Shown one piece after another: positions 43,298 to 52,076 of a DNA stretch of 64,000 nt; positions within the stretch are counted from its first letter, which is position 1; each line of letters opens with the position of its first letter. A model generated the notes under the pieces. The model saw only the letters and a program-made list of their open reading frames with translations. It was not told the DNA's origin and searched no databases. The stretch comes from JAGTQI01 sp038868115 (GTDB taxonomy: Archaea; Thermoproteota; Bathyarchaeia; Bathyarchaeales; Bathycorpusculaceae): assembly GCA_038868115.1 (NCBI GenBank), contig JAWBXA010000002.1:1-64000 (forward strand), given 5' to 3'. A program made the position numbers and the translations under genes.

Positions 43298-45784
43298 ATG
43301 AAAAGATTAAAGCCGTTTTTAACTCTTGCACTAACCATTACACTTGTATTACAGTTTACATCCTTCCTCATATACAACACAGTTTTTGGAGAACCCGCAG
43401 ACTTTGTTATAAAAAATGTTAACGTGAGGTCTTCAGCTGACACCCCTAACATTTATCCTGGAAGCAGAAGGGTTAACTTGAAGGTGGAAGCGGCTTACCA
43501 AAATAGCACAACGGCACGGAACGTTGTCGGATGGCTTAACATAACTGTGAAAGGAATAAGTTTCAGCTCAGGAAGCGGCGCGTGCTCTCCAGCACGGCTT
43601 CTTAACGGTAGTGTAGCCGAAGAAGTAGGCCTAAACACTCATGTTACATTTGAATATTTAATCGACGTTTCCAGCTCTGTAAAACCAGGCACTTATGATT
43701 TGGAACTTAACATCACATACGTGAAGGAAAACAGTATCACATTTGAAGCCCATCCAATAGCCATAAAGGTTTCTTCTTACCCAGAAGTTTCTTTGAGGAC
43801 GGTAAATGCCTATTTTTCACCAGCCGCCTATCCGGGTTCTGTTGACACAAATCTTTATGTTGTGTTAGAGAATAATGGAAGCAGCACCATAAACTCCGCA
43901 AACTTTAATGTTACACTTCCAGAGGGCTTTACGGTCAAAAATCCAAGAACGAGCACAGGACTCGTAAATAAGGGAGACCGTTTCACCATAACATTTACCG
44001 GAGTGTCTATCCCGCTAAACGCCCGGTTGGAAGCGTACAATGCAACCATTTATGCGGATTACAGCGCCAGAACGGATGACGGAGTAACCTACAGCACTAC
44101 AGCTTCCTTCAACGTCACAGTTATGGTGGAAAGCCCACCTCTAGAAGAACCCATCATAATAGCAGCCGTAAACACACTTTATAATGGGCAACCAGCCCCG
44201 CTACTTCCATCCGCAAAAAGCGTTGTTTTGCGAATCTACCTTGTCAATAGACTCCCAGACACCATAAGCACAATGATCGTAGATGCGACACTTCCAGAAA
44301 ACATTAGAGTTAGAGGAGTTTCCGGAACATATATTAATGGGATGGGACCAGGCGGCACATGCTTTGTCGACTTAACAATAGACGTCGATTCAGAAATAGA
44401 GGTAGGAAGGCACGATTGCTCATTAAATGTAACCTATCTCAGGATAGTTTCTGGCTCTTCCTTCCTTATGAGTCAAACCTTGCGGTTCCAAATAAGTGTT
44501 GAAAGCCGCCACAGCATTATCAACGACGCTTCAGCTATAGAAATTGTGGATTCAAGGTGGTATGAAGGCTCGGTTGGACCCTACACTTATGGCACCCATC
44601 TGATAGTTCTCGTCAGAAACGTTTACATCGACGACCTCCACGGAGCGGTGCTTGAACTTGACTTGCCAGAGGAGATACGTAATTCTGCAGACAACTCCAG
44701 CCGCGCTAAGGCCGCACCATTATCAGTGCAGCTTCAACTACCCCAGCCATTGCAGACACAAGACCTTGCAGAGATTTTAAACGCCTTTTTGAGCGCACAA
44801 ATAGCCAGTCCAGCGCAGGTTTACGGCAGAGGCGACATCCTAACCTTCATGTTCAGTCTCAACCTGTTTGACATTGATGTTGGAAATTATGTTCTTGAAG
44901 GACGCTTGTCATATATCGACGGGTGGGGCGGCAACAGGCAAATCCCGATCAAAGTGCCTGTTTCCATACTCGGAAAGGCTGGATACATCGAGATAATCAT
45001 GGAGAAAAACATCAGCGTGAAAAGTCGATTCACAAACGCTTCCCTAACCCTTGTCAACCATGGAAGCTCACCGGTTTACGATGCTTACGTGGTAATTTCG
45101 CCTTACCGAGGAACGCCAATACTTATTGCTACGCCTGCGGTAAACTATGTGAATAGAATTCTCCCAGGAGAAAGCCTTGAAATTCCAATGACATTAGCAT
45201 ATAATCCACTCGGCTTTTACATGCAAACTGGTGGAGCCACAGCTGTAACATATGGGCCGGTTCCGTTCATGGTCTCGATAATTTATAGGGATGCTTGCGG
45301 CTACCAGCGCGTCTTTAACAATTCAATAGTTGTGACTGTCGAGCCCTTTATTGAGCTAGTTTTAAGGAACGTAAGAGCAACTAGCATGGGGATAACATCC
45401 AAAATCACTGGGACCATTACCAATTATGGCTCTTCGGCAGCAAAACGCGTCGAAGTAGAAGCAAAAATTGGAAGCGTCACCGGAACATGGTTTATCGACG
45501 TAATTGACCCAGGTTCGGATGCGGTCTTCACAGTTGACGTTGGCGCGTATGCTGAATCAGCCATTTTAACGGTTAGGTATTATGACGCATTCGATGAACT
45601 TACCTCAAAGTCCATGAACGTTACAATAACCCTTCAAGAGGCCCCCCAGCAACAGATTCAAGGCGAAGAGTTTCCAGTTGAAAGGTGGATTATTGTGGCG
45701 GGCGTCATCATATTTCTTGCCGTGGCAACCGTCCTGATATACAGGACTGTTAAGAAATCAAGGTTACCGGCGAGCGGCCCGTAA
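43298..45784 (+). CDS. Large extracellular CARDB-like protein, C-terminal anchor
   Basis: 828 residues. It has an N-terminal signal peptide (FLTLALTITLVLQFTSFLIY), then a series of beta-sandwich repeats of the CARDB/NEW3 kind (SSVKPGTYDLELNITYVKE; DSEIEVGRHDCSLNVTYLR; DVGNYVLEGRLSYID). Many N-glycosylation-type NxS/T sites occur, and a C-terminal helix (WIIVAGVIIFLAVATVLIY) ends in a basic tail. It is membrane anchored and faces outward. The gene lies 23 nt from the ATPase gene and 20 nt from the permease gene. It may be an exporter accessory or surface-stabilising subunit; this is inference. Confidence 0.85.
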   Translation: MKRLKPFLTLALTITLVLQFTSFLIYNTVFGEPADFVIKNVNVRSSADTPNIYPGSRRVNLKVEAAYQNSTTARNVVGWLNITVKGISFSSGSGACSPARLLNGSVAEEVGLNTHVTFEYLIDVSSSVKPGTYDLELNITYVKENSITFEAHPIAIKVSSYPEVSLRTVNAYFSPAAYPGSVDTNLYVVLENNGSSTINSANFNVTLPEGFTVKNPRTSTGLVNKGDRFTITFTGVSIPLNARLEAYNATIYADYSARTDDGVTYSTTASFNVTVMVESPPLEEPIIIAAVNTLYNGQPAPLLPSAKSVVLRIYLVNRLPDTISTMIVDATLPENIRVRGVSGTYINGMGPGGTCFVDLTIDVDSEIEVGRHDCSLNVTYLRIVSGSSFLMSQTLRFQISVESRHSIINDASAIEIVDSRWYEGSVGPYTYGTHLIVLVRNVYIDDLHGAVLELDLPEEIRNSADNSSRAKAAPLSVQLQLPQPLQTQDLAEILNAFLSAQIASPAQVYGRGDILTFMFSLNLFDIDVGNYVLEGRLSYIDGWGGNRQIPIKVPVSILGKAGYIEIIMEKNISVKSRFTNASLTLVNHGSSPVYDAYVVISPYRGTPILIATPAVNYVNRILPGESLEIPMTLAYNPLGFYMQTGGATAVTYGPVPFMVSIIYRDACGYQRVFNNSIVVTVEPFIELVLRNVRATSMGITSKITGTITNYGSSAAKRVEVEAKIGSVTGTWFIDVIDPGSDAVFTVDVGAYAESAILTVRYYDAFDELTSKSMNVTITLQEAPQQQIQGEEFPVERWIIVAGVIIFLAVATVLIYRTVKKSRLPASGP

Positions 45785-45804
45785 ACAATAGCGGTGAAAT
45801 CGCA

Positions 45805-47010
45805 ATGTTTGCTGACTTCGTTAGGCTTTCGCTCAAAGCCCTAAGCGAAAGAAGATTAAGAGCTACACTAACAATAGTAGGGATAGCCATCGGTCCACTA
45901 GTCCTTGTCATGATGAGTTCAGTTGTTGGAAGCTACTCGAACTACATAGAGGAGAGGATAACATCGTTGGGGCAAAATGCCATTGCAATTTTTCCAACAG
46001 AAAATTATCGACTTGACGAAGAAGACCTAAACTACATTAGGAGTATTGAGGCTGTTAGGAGGGCTGAACCCTTCTATAATACGCAAGGCATAGTAAAAAG
46101 AGGTGCAGAAGACGTGAAAGTGTCAATATTCGCTGTTGACTACAGCCTCCTTTTCGAGGCTATAGGAAGTCTAAAAATCGGAGAAGGCGACATACCAACA
46201 GAGCGCTTATACGTCATAATAGGACGGAAAATAGCCTATAAAAACAACGAGAGATACTTCCGCCTAGAAGATGGATTAATTGTGACTGTTCCAAAGATTG
46301 AAGGAGGAAAAATAACGGGCAGAAGATCAATAGGAGTGCGGGTTGGCGCCATCCTCGAAGAATATGGTGGCGCATTAATAGTGGATCCCGACTCCACAAT
46401 CTTCATGTGTCTAGAGGCAGGCAAAAGCTCTCTTGGAATGGATAGATGGTCCGGCATTCTTGTTTTAGTAAACGATCCAGCCAACGTTAAACCGGTTGTC
46501 TCAACTTTAAGGCAATATTATGAAGATAAAGCCCAAATAATCGCTTTCAGCTCCATAGCCGAGGCTGTCTCCAGCGTTACTGGGGCGATAAACTTCATAA
46601 ACTTTTCAACATCCCTTTCAGCCTTCGCCGTCGCCATAGCCGGAGTAGCGGCCACCATGATAACATCCGTTATGGAACGTACAAGGGAAATAGGCGTAAT
46701 GAAGGCGATAGGTTACACGAGTAGGCAAATCCTTTTACTAATTCTCATGGAGTCAATAGTTATGAGTCTCGTCGGTGGGACTGCCGGAATATCAATAGGC
46801 GTGGTAGGCGCCTACCTACTAGCCTCAAGAGGCTTCACAATAGGCGGCATAGGCGAAGGCGGCATAACCCTGCAACTAAACCCCCTAATAACGCCAACCC
46901 TCATAACCCAAACACTGGCTCTAACAACGTTTATTGGCTTGGTAGGCGGAATTCTGCCAGCTTACAGAGCCTCAAAAATACCACCAGTAGTAGCTCTAAG
47001 ATACGAATAA
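45805..47010 (+). CDS. ABC permease, MacB/FtsX type
   Basis: 401 residues. One N-terminal helix (LTIVGIAIGPLVLVMMSSVVG), an extracellular MacB-type domain of about 230 residues, and three C-terminal helices with EIGVMKAIGYTSRQILLLI and LPAYRASKIPPVVALRYE. This is the FtsX/MacB permease layout, matching the LolD-type ATPase two genes upstream. The gene follows the extracellular protein with GGTGA before its ATG. The substrate may be a lipoprotein, lipid or peptide. Confidence 0.92.
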   Translation: MFADFVRLSLKALSERRLRATLTIVGIAIGPLVLVMMSSVVGSYSNYIEERITSLGQNAIAIFPTENYRLDEEDLNYIRSIEAVRRAEPFYNTQGIVKRGAEDVKVSIFAVDYSLLFEAIGSLKIGEGDIPTERLYVIIGRKIAYKNNERYFRLEDGLIVTVPKIEGGKITGRRSIGVRVGAILEEYGGALIVDPDSTIFMCLEAGKSSLGMDRWSGILVLVNDPANVKPVVSTLRQYYEDKAQIIAFSSIAEAVSSVTGAINFINFSTSLSAFAVAIAGVAATMITSVMERTREIGVMKAIGYTSRQILLLILMESIVMSLVGGTAGISIGVVGAYLLASRGFTIGGIGEGGITLQLNPLITPTLITQTLALTTFIGLVGGILPAYRASKIPPVVALRYE

Positions 47011-48171
47011 TCAGAGCCAAACCATCCCAAAGGCTAAGAAACGAAATGCCAACACGGTGATCATGCTACTCAAAAGTGAAATAGAAACTCCTTTTGCCCA
47101 CGGAAAATTAAACAACAAACGCACAGCAATGCTACATAAAATTACAACCCAAACATAGTACACTATCCTCTCTAAAATGTTGTATTGAATGAAGATTATG
47201 GACATGTAATTCTGGACATCTACTGTTGACCCCTCTCCTGGAACCCCACCTAATGTTTTTAAGGATAAACGTATCTCAGGATACGCCAGAACAATTCCTG
47301 TGAGAATTAAATTCTGTACAAAGAGGGCTACAAGCGCGAACCCAGATATCACAAGCATAGTTTTCCAAACAGGTTGAGCTTTAAATAAACGCAAAAATAA
47401 GTAAAGGATAACCCCAAAAATGACCCATTGCATGAAGAAAATCATAAACGCATTCACTATTGAATACAAAAGCACCGCGCCACCGTAAATTTCAAACTCG
47501 GTTCTATAAAAACCATGAAAGAAAACTCCATCAACGAGAACTGTAATGTTTTTGTTAGATGGCCATTCTAATTTAAGCATTAAACTAGTAATATTAGCCC
47601 AATTACCATCAAAACTTGAAAAATCTTCTAACAATATTGTTTTGTTATCCCAGATGCCGATCTTTATTGGGATGCTCTGCAGGAAATAGACAAAGTATTT
47701 ACTTGTAGAATTTTCTGAGAACAGATAAATGCTCATATTCGAAGGGACATCAAAGGGTTCAGCTATCTTTATCCTGAACGTCAAATTTGTGTAGTGGTTT
47801 GGCTCAATACAGTTTAATGTTTCCGGAATTTTTAGTTCCATGTAAATTAAGCTGCTGTTTTCCAGCTTGAATTGAATGCTTTTGTTTCCATAACGATCGC
47901 CTTTAATATAATCTGTAGTATTTACGGATACAATTGCATTCTCATTCGAATACCAGAGACTAACATCTTCCGTCCACTTATCATATTCTGACAGTGATGG
48001 GGCTGTCTGATCATAGTAAACTCGTGTAGAGAGAGCGTAATAAAATCCGGAGGAGGATAACACAAACAAAAGCATAATTATTAGTGGTCCTTTGTATCTT
48101 GGTTTTTGTATTATTTCTCTGAGGGCCTTGTGGGGTGCGTATATGATTCTGAAGACTTCGCGCATAGACAT
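47011..48171 (-). CDS. Yip1-like membrane protein with extracellular beta domain
   Basis: 386 residues. The N-terminus (EVFRIIYAPHKALREIIQKPRYKGPLI, split by one helix) resembles archaeal Yip1-domain proteins. One helix near residues 28-48 is followed by a ~180-residue extracellular domain with many NxS/T sites. Four or five C-terminal helices come next. The middle domain has a beta-rich, carbohydrate-binding-like look. It converges with the ABC permease with no gap. The function is unknown. Confidence 0.7.
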   Translation of the reverse strand: MSMREVFRIIYAPHKALREIIQKPRYKGPLIIMLLFVLSSSGFYYALSTRVYYDQTAPSLSEYDKWTEDVSLWYSNENAIVSVNTTDYIKGDRYGNKSIQFKLENSSLIYMELKIPETLNCIEPNHYTNLTFRIKIAEPFDVPSNMSIYLFSENSTSKYFVYFLQSIPIKIGIWDNKTILLEDFSSFDGNWANITSLMLKLEWPSNKNITVLVDGVFFHGFYRTEFEIYGGAVLLYSIVNAFMIFFMQWVIFGVILYLFLRLFKAQPVWKTMLVISGFALVALFVQNLILTGIVLAYPEIRLSLKTLGGVPGEGSTVDVQNYMSIIFIQYNILERIVYYVWVVILCSIAVRLLFNFPWAKGVSISLLSSMITVLAFRFLAFGMVWL

Positions 48172-48220
48172 TAGCTAAAGCTCCGCTGTATGTTTCAACT
48201 TCACGGTTATTAAAGGTTGC

Positions 48221-49729
48221 TTACATGCCAGCCTTAAGTCGCCTATATGTGTTGTAATCCACATATTCCAGAAACGGGTTTTCCGCTTGATATTTAACAA
48301 CCATTTTTTGACGTTGTCTCTTTTCAAGGATTTGGCTTGTTGTTATAAAGGAGTAGGCATCGCTTCCAGCTCCAGAACCGTAGCTCACAATTAGGATGCG
48401 TTCGTTGGGCTTTGCTATATCAAGGACTGCCGCTAGGCCCACAGGTGATGAGCCGGAATATGTGTTGCCAAACTTTGCCACTTGAATGGAGGGCATGTAT
48501 TGCTCTTCTTTAAAGCCTAGTTCGCGAGCTACTCTTATCGGGAATTGAACGTTGGGCTGGTGAGCCACAAAATAGTTTATATCGCCGGGGTTTAAGCCTA
48601 GCCTCTCCATAAGCTTTTTTGCAGCTTTCTTTATGTGTTTGAAGTAGGCGGGATCGCCTGTGAACCGTCCACCATGCATCGGGTATGGTTCACCATCTCT
48701 ACGCCAGAAGTCTGGCGTGTCTGAAGTACACGAATACCAGCCTTCAAGCTCTGCTATGACATCTGCTTTTCCGAATATGTAGGCGCATCCGCCATAACCA
48801 ACAAAGAAGTCAAGCTCCCCGCCAGGTGAACCCCTGGGAGCAGCTTGTGAGTTATCCGCCCCGATAACCATAGCATATGGAAAGCCCATTTTGGGATAGC
48901 TGACAAGAGAGGCCGCATCCTTAAACATGCTTGTAGCTGCCTTACAGGCAAATTCTGTGTCCACAGCATCAACACCTTGAACATCCTCATCCTCTTCGCC
49001 GAGCTTAAGGACTTGGGCAACCTTTGAGGCTATGGGTTTAACAGCATAAGGGTTTGACTCTGAGCCTACGTAAACTTTGCCAACAAGCGAGCTGTCAATC
49101 CCGGAATGGATTAGAGCGAGCTTTCCAGCCTCAACAGCAGCTGTTATAGCATCTTCATCTATGAAGGGAACGGAACGTTCTATACCGCCCTCCCTAATCC
49201 TAAACTTGGACATGTATACGCCGTAGCCCACTATGCCTGGAGCATCATACTCCTTGCAAGGCTTTAATATGTGGTATTCTTGATGAGGATAATATTCGTC
49301 AGCAAAAGTGAAAGCCAAGGAAATTGTGGGAATTATTTCGCTTCTCTCAACGGAATAGCGTCTTCTAAACCTCGGGACAACCTCCCTGCCTTCAAAGGCT
49401 GAAAAGTCTATGGTTTCGCCGTCCCTTATTATCTTGTCTGTAAGTCTTCCCGGGACCCTAATCTTGCCGTTATGAAAGGAAACTATGCCATAAATGTAGC
49501 TGCCTAGCTTCGTGAACTTGTTCGTGGGCTCATTGACAAGGGTGCAAAGTTCAAGTTTGCCCTTCTCATAAAAAAAGTCAATGTCCTCCATTTTTCCGAA
49601 GCTTTTTCTCCCGCAGTTTCCACAGTAATCCCTTATTTCAAAATATTCCTTTCCACAGATTTGGCATTTTCTACCTCTAAGTCTGTCGCCAATGTAGGAT
49701 ACACGTCTTTCTATTGGTTCGCTGCTCAT
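48221..49729 (-). CDS. DUF35-HMG-CoA synthase fusion
   Basis: 502 residues. Residues 1-~150 are a DUF35 protein: zinc ribbon with C22, C25, C36 and C39, then an OB fold. Residues ~160-502 are HMG-CoA synthase: IVGYGVYMSKFRI, the catalytic cysteine C262 in FACKAATSMF, H390 in YFVAHQPN, and GNTYSGSSPVGLAA. In other archaea DUF35, thiolase and HMGCS are separate proteins that assemble into one complex which passes acetoacetyl-CoA between sites. Here two are one chain. The ATG directly follows the thiolase-side spacer (TAA-ATG junction), so both are in one operon. Confidence 0.92.
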   Translation of the reverse strand: MSSEPIERRVSYIGDRLRGRKCQICGKEYFEIRDYCGNCGRKSFGKMEDIDFFYEKGKLELCTLVNEPTNKFTKLGSYIYGIVSFHNGKIRVPGRLTDKIIRDGETIDFSAFEGREVVPRFRRRYSVERSEIIPTISLAFTFADEYYPHQEYHILKPCKEYDAPGIVGYGVYMSKFRIREGGIERSVPFIDEDAITAAVEAGKLALIHSGIDSSLVGKVYVGSESNPYAVKPIASKVAQVLKLGEEDEDVQGVDAVDTEFACKAATSMFKDAASLVSYPKMGFPYAMVIGADNSQAAPRGSPGGELDFFVGYGGCAYIFGKADVIAELEGWYSCTSDTPDFWRRDGEPYPMHGGRFTGDPAYFKHIKKAAKKLMERLGLNPGDINYFVAHQPNVQFPIRVARELGFKEEQYMPSIQVAKFGNTYSGSSPVGLAAVLDIAKPNERILIVSYGSGAGSDAYSFITTSQILEKRQRQKMVVKYQAENPFLEYVDYNTYRRLKAGM

Positions 49730-50929
49730 TTAAAAGCCTCCTCCAAGAATGTGAACGCAACTTTTAGTGCCGAAACCCTCAAGCTCGAGTACCAAGCCAT
49801 ACTTTAACGCTTCATCGGTTTTTATTTGGCGTTCACCAGCCTCGCCTCTAAGCTGTTTAACAACCTCGTAAATTTGGGCTCCGCCAGTGGCACCTAGTGG
49901 GTTTCCATCAGCCTTTAAGCCGCCATCAATATTAACGAAAAGCCTTTTTCCGTCTACCTCATAATATCCTTTATAATCTTTGCAACTTTCGAAAATGGTT
50001 TTCCAGGCTGTTCCTCGTTCGCAAAAGCCTAAATCTTCAAGGGAAATCATTTCCATAACAGTGGACTGGTCATAAACCTCTAACACTTGCATGTCCCATA
50101 GACTTATCCCAGCAGTTTTTAGGGCTTTCTTTATGGCTAGGCGAGTCGCAATAAAACCAGTTATGTCCTTTCGGGCTGGAAAAGTTAGGTAGTCGGTGGC
50201 TGATGCGGAGCCAAGTACATAAATTGGCTTGTCAGTCAGTTTTTTGGCTGCTTCCTCACTTGCTAAAATCACTGCAGAGGCGCCGTCTGATATGGGTGCA
50301 AAATCGTAAAGCCCCAAGGGGCGTCTCGCATTCTTTCTGGCTTCTAGCACTTGCTCAACGGTTATTTTCCGCTGAAACTGGGCGTACTCGTTTTTCAATG
50401 CATTTAGGTGATTTTTGACGGATATTTGTGCTAGGGCTATGCTTAACTTTTCAAGGTTCTCGCCGCTTATGTCATAACGTTTAATGTAAGCCCTAAGCAT
50501 AAGCTCATGGTTGGCTTCAGGTGTGCATCCAGCATAATAACTCCAAGGATCTTCAAGAAGCATGAGGTCGTCTCGAATCTTATCCCAACGGTCTGTCATC
50601 TTCTCGACGCCTCCCACAAGAACTATTTCATACTTCCCTGCCAGAATGGCGTTACAAGCGTTAGAGAAGGCCGAACTAAACGAGCGAGCAACATCCATAG
50701 GTACATGCAGTTCAGTCAATTCTGATAAGAAGCCCTCTTCAAGTCCGAGTTTATTTGTTATTGGCAGAAAATAATCTGACAAGTAACAGGCTTCTAGGTT
50801 TTTGCGTTCAATTCCAGCCTCTTCTGAAGCTTTAAGCCAAGCCTCCTCTATGAGGCGTTCAGGCTGCTTCTCGTAATGCTCTCCAAACTTTGTTCTACCA
50901 ACCGCAACAATTGCTGGACGATTTCCCAT
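49730..50929 (-). CDS. Acetoacetyl-CoA thiolase (archaeal ACAT)
   Basis: 399 residues. The likely catalytic cysteine is in FSNACNAILAG, with VNIDGGLKADGNPLGATG and a C-terminal CVHILGG, as in archaeal thiolases next to HMGCS. It condenses two acetyl-CoA for the mevalonate pathway. AGGAGGCG precedes the ATG. It abuts the DUF35-HMGCS gene, whose product it probably binds. Note on direction: both are minus strand, and the DUF35-HMGCS gene lies downstream of the start of this gene's neighbour by a TAA/ATG abutment on the opposite side of coding order. Confidence 0.9.
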   Translation of the reverse strand: MGNRPAIVAVGRTKFGEHYEKQPERLIEEAWLKASEEAGIERKNLEACYLSDYFLPITNKLGLEEGFLSELTELHVPMDVARSFSSAFSNACNAILAGKYEIVLVGGVEKMTDRWDKIRDDLMLLEDPWSYYAGCTPEANHELMLRAYIKRYDISGENLEKLSIALAQISVKNHLNALKNEYAQFQRKITVEQVLEARKNARRPLGLYDFAPISDGASAVILASEEAAKKLTDKPIYVLGSASATDYLTFPARKDITGFIATRLAIKKALKTAGISLWDMQVLEVYDQSTVMEMISLEDLGFCERGTAWKTIFESCKDYKGYYEVDGKRLFVNIDGGLKADGNPLGATGGAQIYEVVKQLRGEAGERQIKTDEALKYGLVLELEGFGTKSCVHILGGGF

Positions 50930-51103
50930 TGCTGCACGCCTCCTGCTGTAACAATCATCCTTTCAACAAGACTTTTTAAGCGTTTGCTAAACCGACGTCT
51001 TTGGCCGCGTGCTTTCCAGGCCGGTGCCATTAAGCCTTGAATAAGTTTAAACAACTACACAAAAGGAGGAATTGTACTCTTCGAGATTAAAAGGAAAAGA
51101 AGA

Positions 51104-51520
51104 CTATTTTTCGGCAATTTTTGGATGAACCAGTTGACGGCAATAGGGACAGTGAACCAGCGCCTTGTCACCTATGGACCTCCACTTTTTCTTGCAGAAG
51201 GGACATTCAAACCAGACAGCGGCGCCTGGCACGAAAAACCACTGCCGACTCAAAAGCCACAAAACTACCCCAGTGATGAATAGAACATCCCCTAAAACAA
51301 CAAGATGCATGAATTTAAGAGAAAACCACGAGAAAAAGGAAAGCTCTTCAGTCCAGAGAAGGGAAAGAAAAGCTGAAAAAGGATTAGCACTTTCAGAGAT
51401 TTTTGGATAAATCTTCCAAACAACGACAAAAAAGGCTGCCACTCCCAATAGACAAAGAGCTAAACTAAGAGCGTATACCGACTTTTGCTTCCGAAGAATT
51501 CGTTTCATTGGAATGGCCAT
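51104..51520 (-). CDS. Two-TM protein with C-terminal zinc ribbon
   Basis: About 138 residues. Two membrane helices (SVYALSLALCLLGVAAFFVV and LVVLGDVLFITGVVLWLL) are followed by a cytoplasmic CPFCKKKW...CPYCRQ zinc ribbon. It has the same plan as the protein at 34970 but the sequence is different. The longer frame to 51580 would overlap the coiled-coil gene; ATG at 51520 begins eight bases after it. The family is not recognised. Confidence 0.7.
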   Translation of the reverse strand: MAIPMKRILRKQKSVYALSLALCLLGVAAFFVVVWKIYPKISESANPFSAFLSLLWTEELSFFSWFSLKFMHLVVLGDVLFITGVVLWLLSRQWFFVPGAAVWFECPFCKKKWRSIGDKALVHCPYCRQLVHPKIAEK

Positions 51521-51527
51521 TCCGCGT

Positions 51528-51857
51528 TCATGCAGGCTTATGAGATGCAACAGCCTCAGCGATCTGTGTTTCCACTTCACTGCATTTCCTCAAGACTTCA
51601 CTTTTGAGGGCGTTAATTTCAGCGCTGAGTCGCCTCTTCGATTCCGGAGCCAAATCCTTTGACTTTGATATTTCATTCTCCATCTTCAATATTTCGTGCT
51701 CAGCGTTGTGTCTCATCTCTTTGGTTTTCCTAAGCAAATCAACCTTAGCCTTTTCAATTTTCTCAAACTGCTTTTTGACATCTGCCAGCTTCTTGTTAAT
51801 CTTCTCTTTGAACTTGCCAAACTTTTCCATGTACTCACGTTCTGAAAGGCCTCCCAT
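51528..51857 (-). CDS. Coiled-coil protein
   Basis: About 109 residues, nearly all charged heptad-like helix from residue 10 to 100 (KEKINKKLADVKKQFEKIEK and similar). It has no enzyme motif. An in-frame TTG lies at 51887; the ATG at 51857 is more credible. A TATA-like TTTATATT lies near 51893-51900. It is followed by the zinc-ribbon membrane protein on the same strand and could form a structural partner for it. Confidence 0.6.
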   Translation of the reverse strand: MGGLSEREYMEKFGKFKEKINKKLADVKKQFEKIEKAKVDLLRKTKEMRHNAEHEILKMENEISKSKDLAPESKRRLSAEINALKSEVLRKCSEVETQIAEAVASHKPA

Positions 51858-51943
51858 GGACTCGCACCAAACCTCAATATATCGCAATACTCAATATAAA
51901 GCTTGTTGAATACTAACAAACACAAACGGCCCATTAGAAGTAG

Positions 51944-52018
51944 TGCTCCGGGCGGGATTTGAACCCGCGTCTCCGGCTCGAAAGGCCGGAATACTTGACC
52001 GGGCTATACTACCGGAGC
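51944..52018 (-). tRNA. tRNA-Glu(TTC)
   Basis: On the minus strand GCTCCGG (52012-52018) pairs with CCGGAGC (51945-51951). The anticodon arm CCGGC-CTTTCGA-GCCGG gives anticodon TTC, and the T-arm is GCGGG-TTCAAAT-CCCGC. Discriminator A at 51944; CCA is not encoded. It is 75 nt with no intron, unlike the tRNA-Arg and tRNA-Trp genes in this window. Confidence 0.95.
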
Positions 52019-52076
52019 GCTATGAGCCTTATTTTGGGTTGGCATCATGCAAATATTTTCGTGTTTCGTTTAAACC

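Noticed and set aside
50848..51054. 68-codon frame upstream of thiolase
   Set aside because: It overlaps the thiolase start in another frame and has no SD; a shadow.
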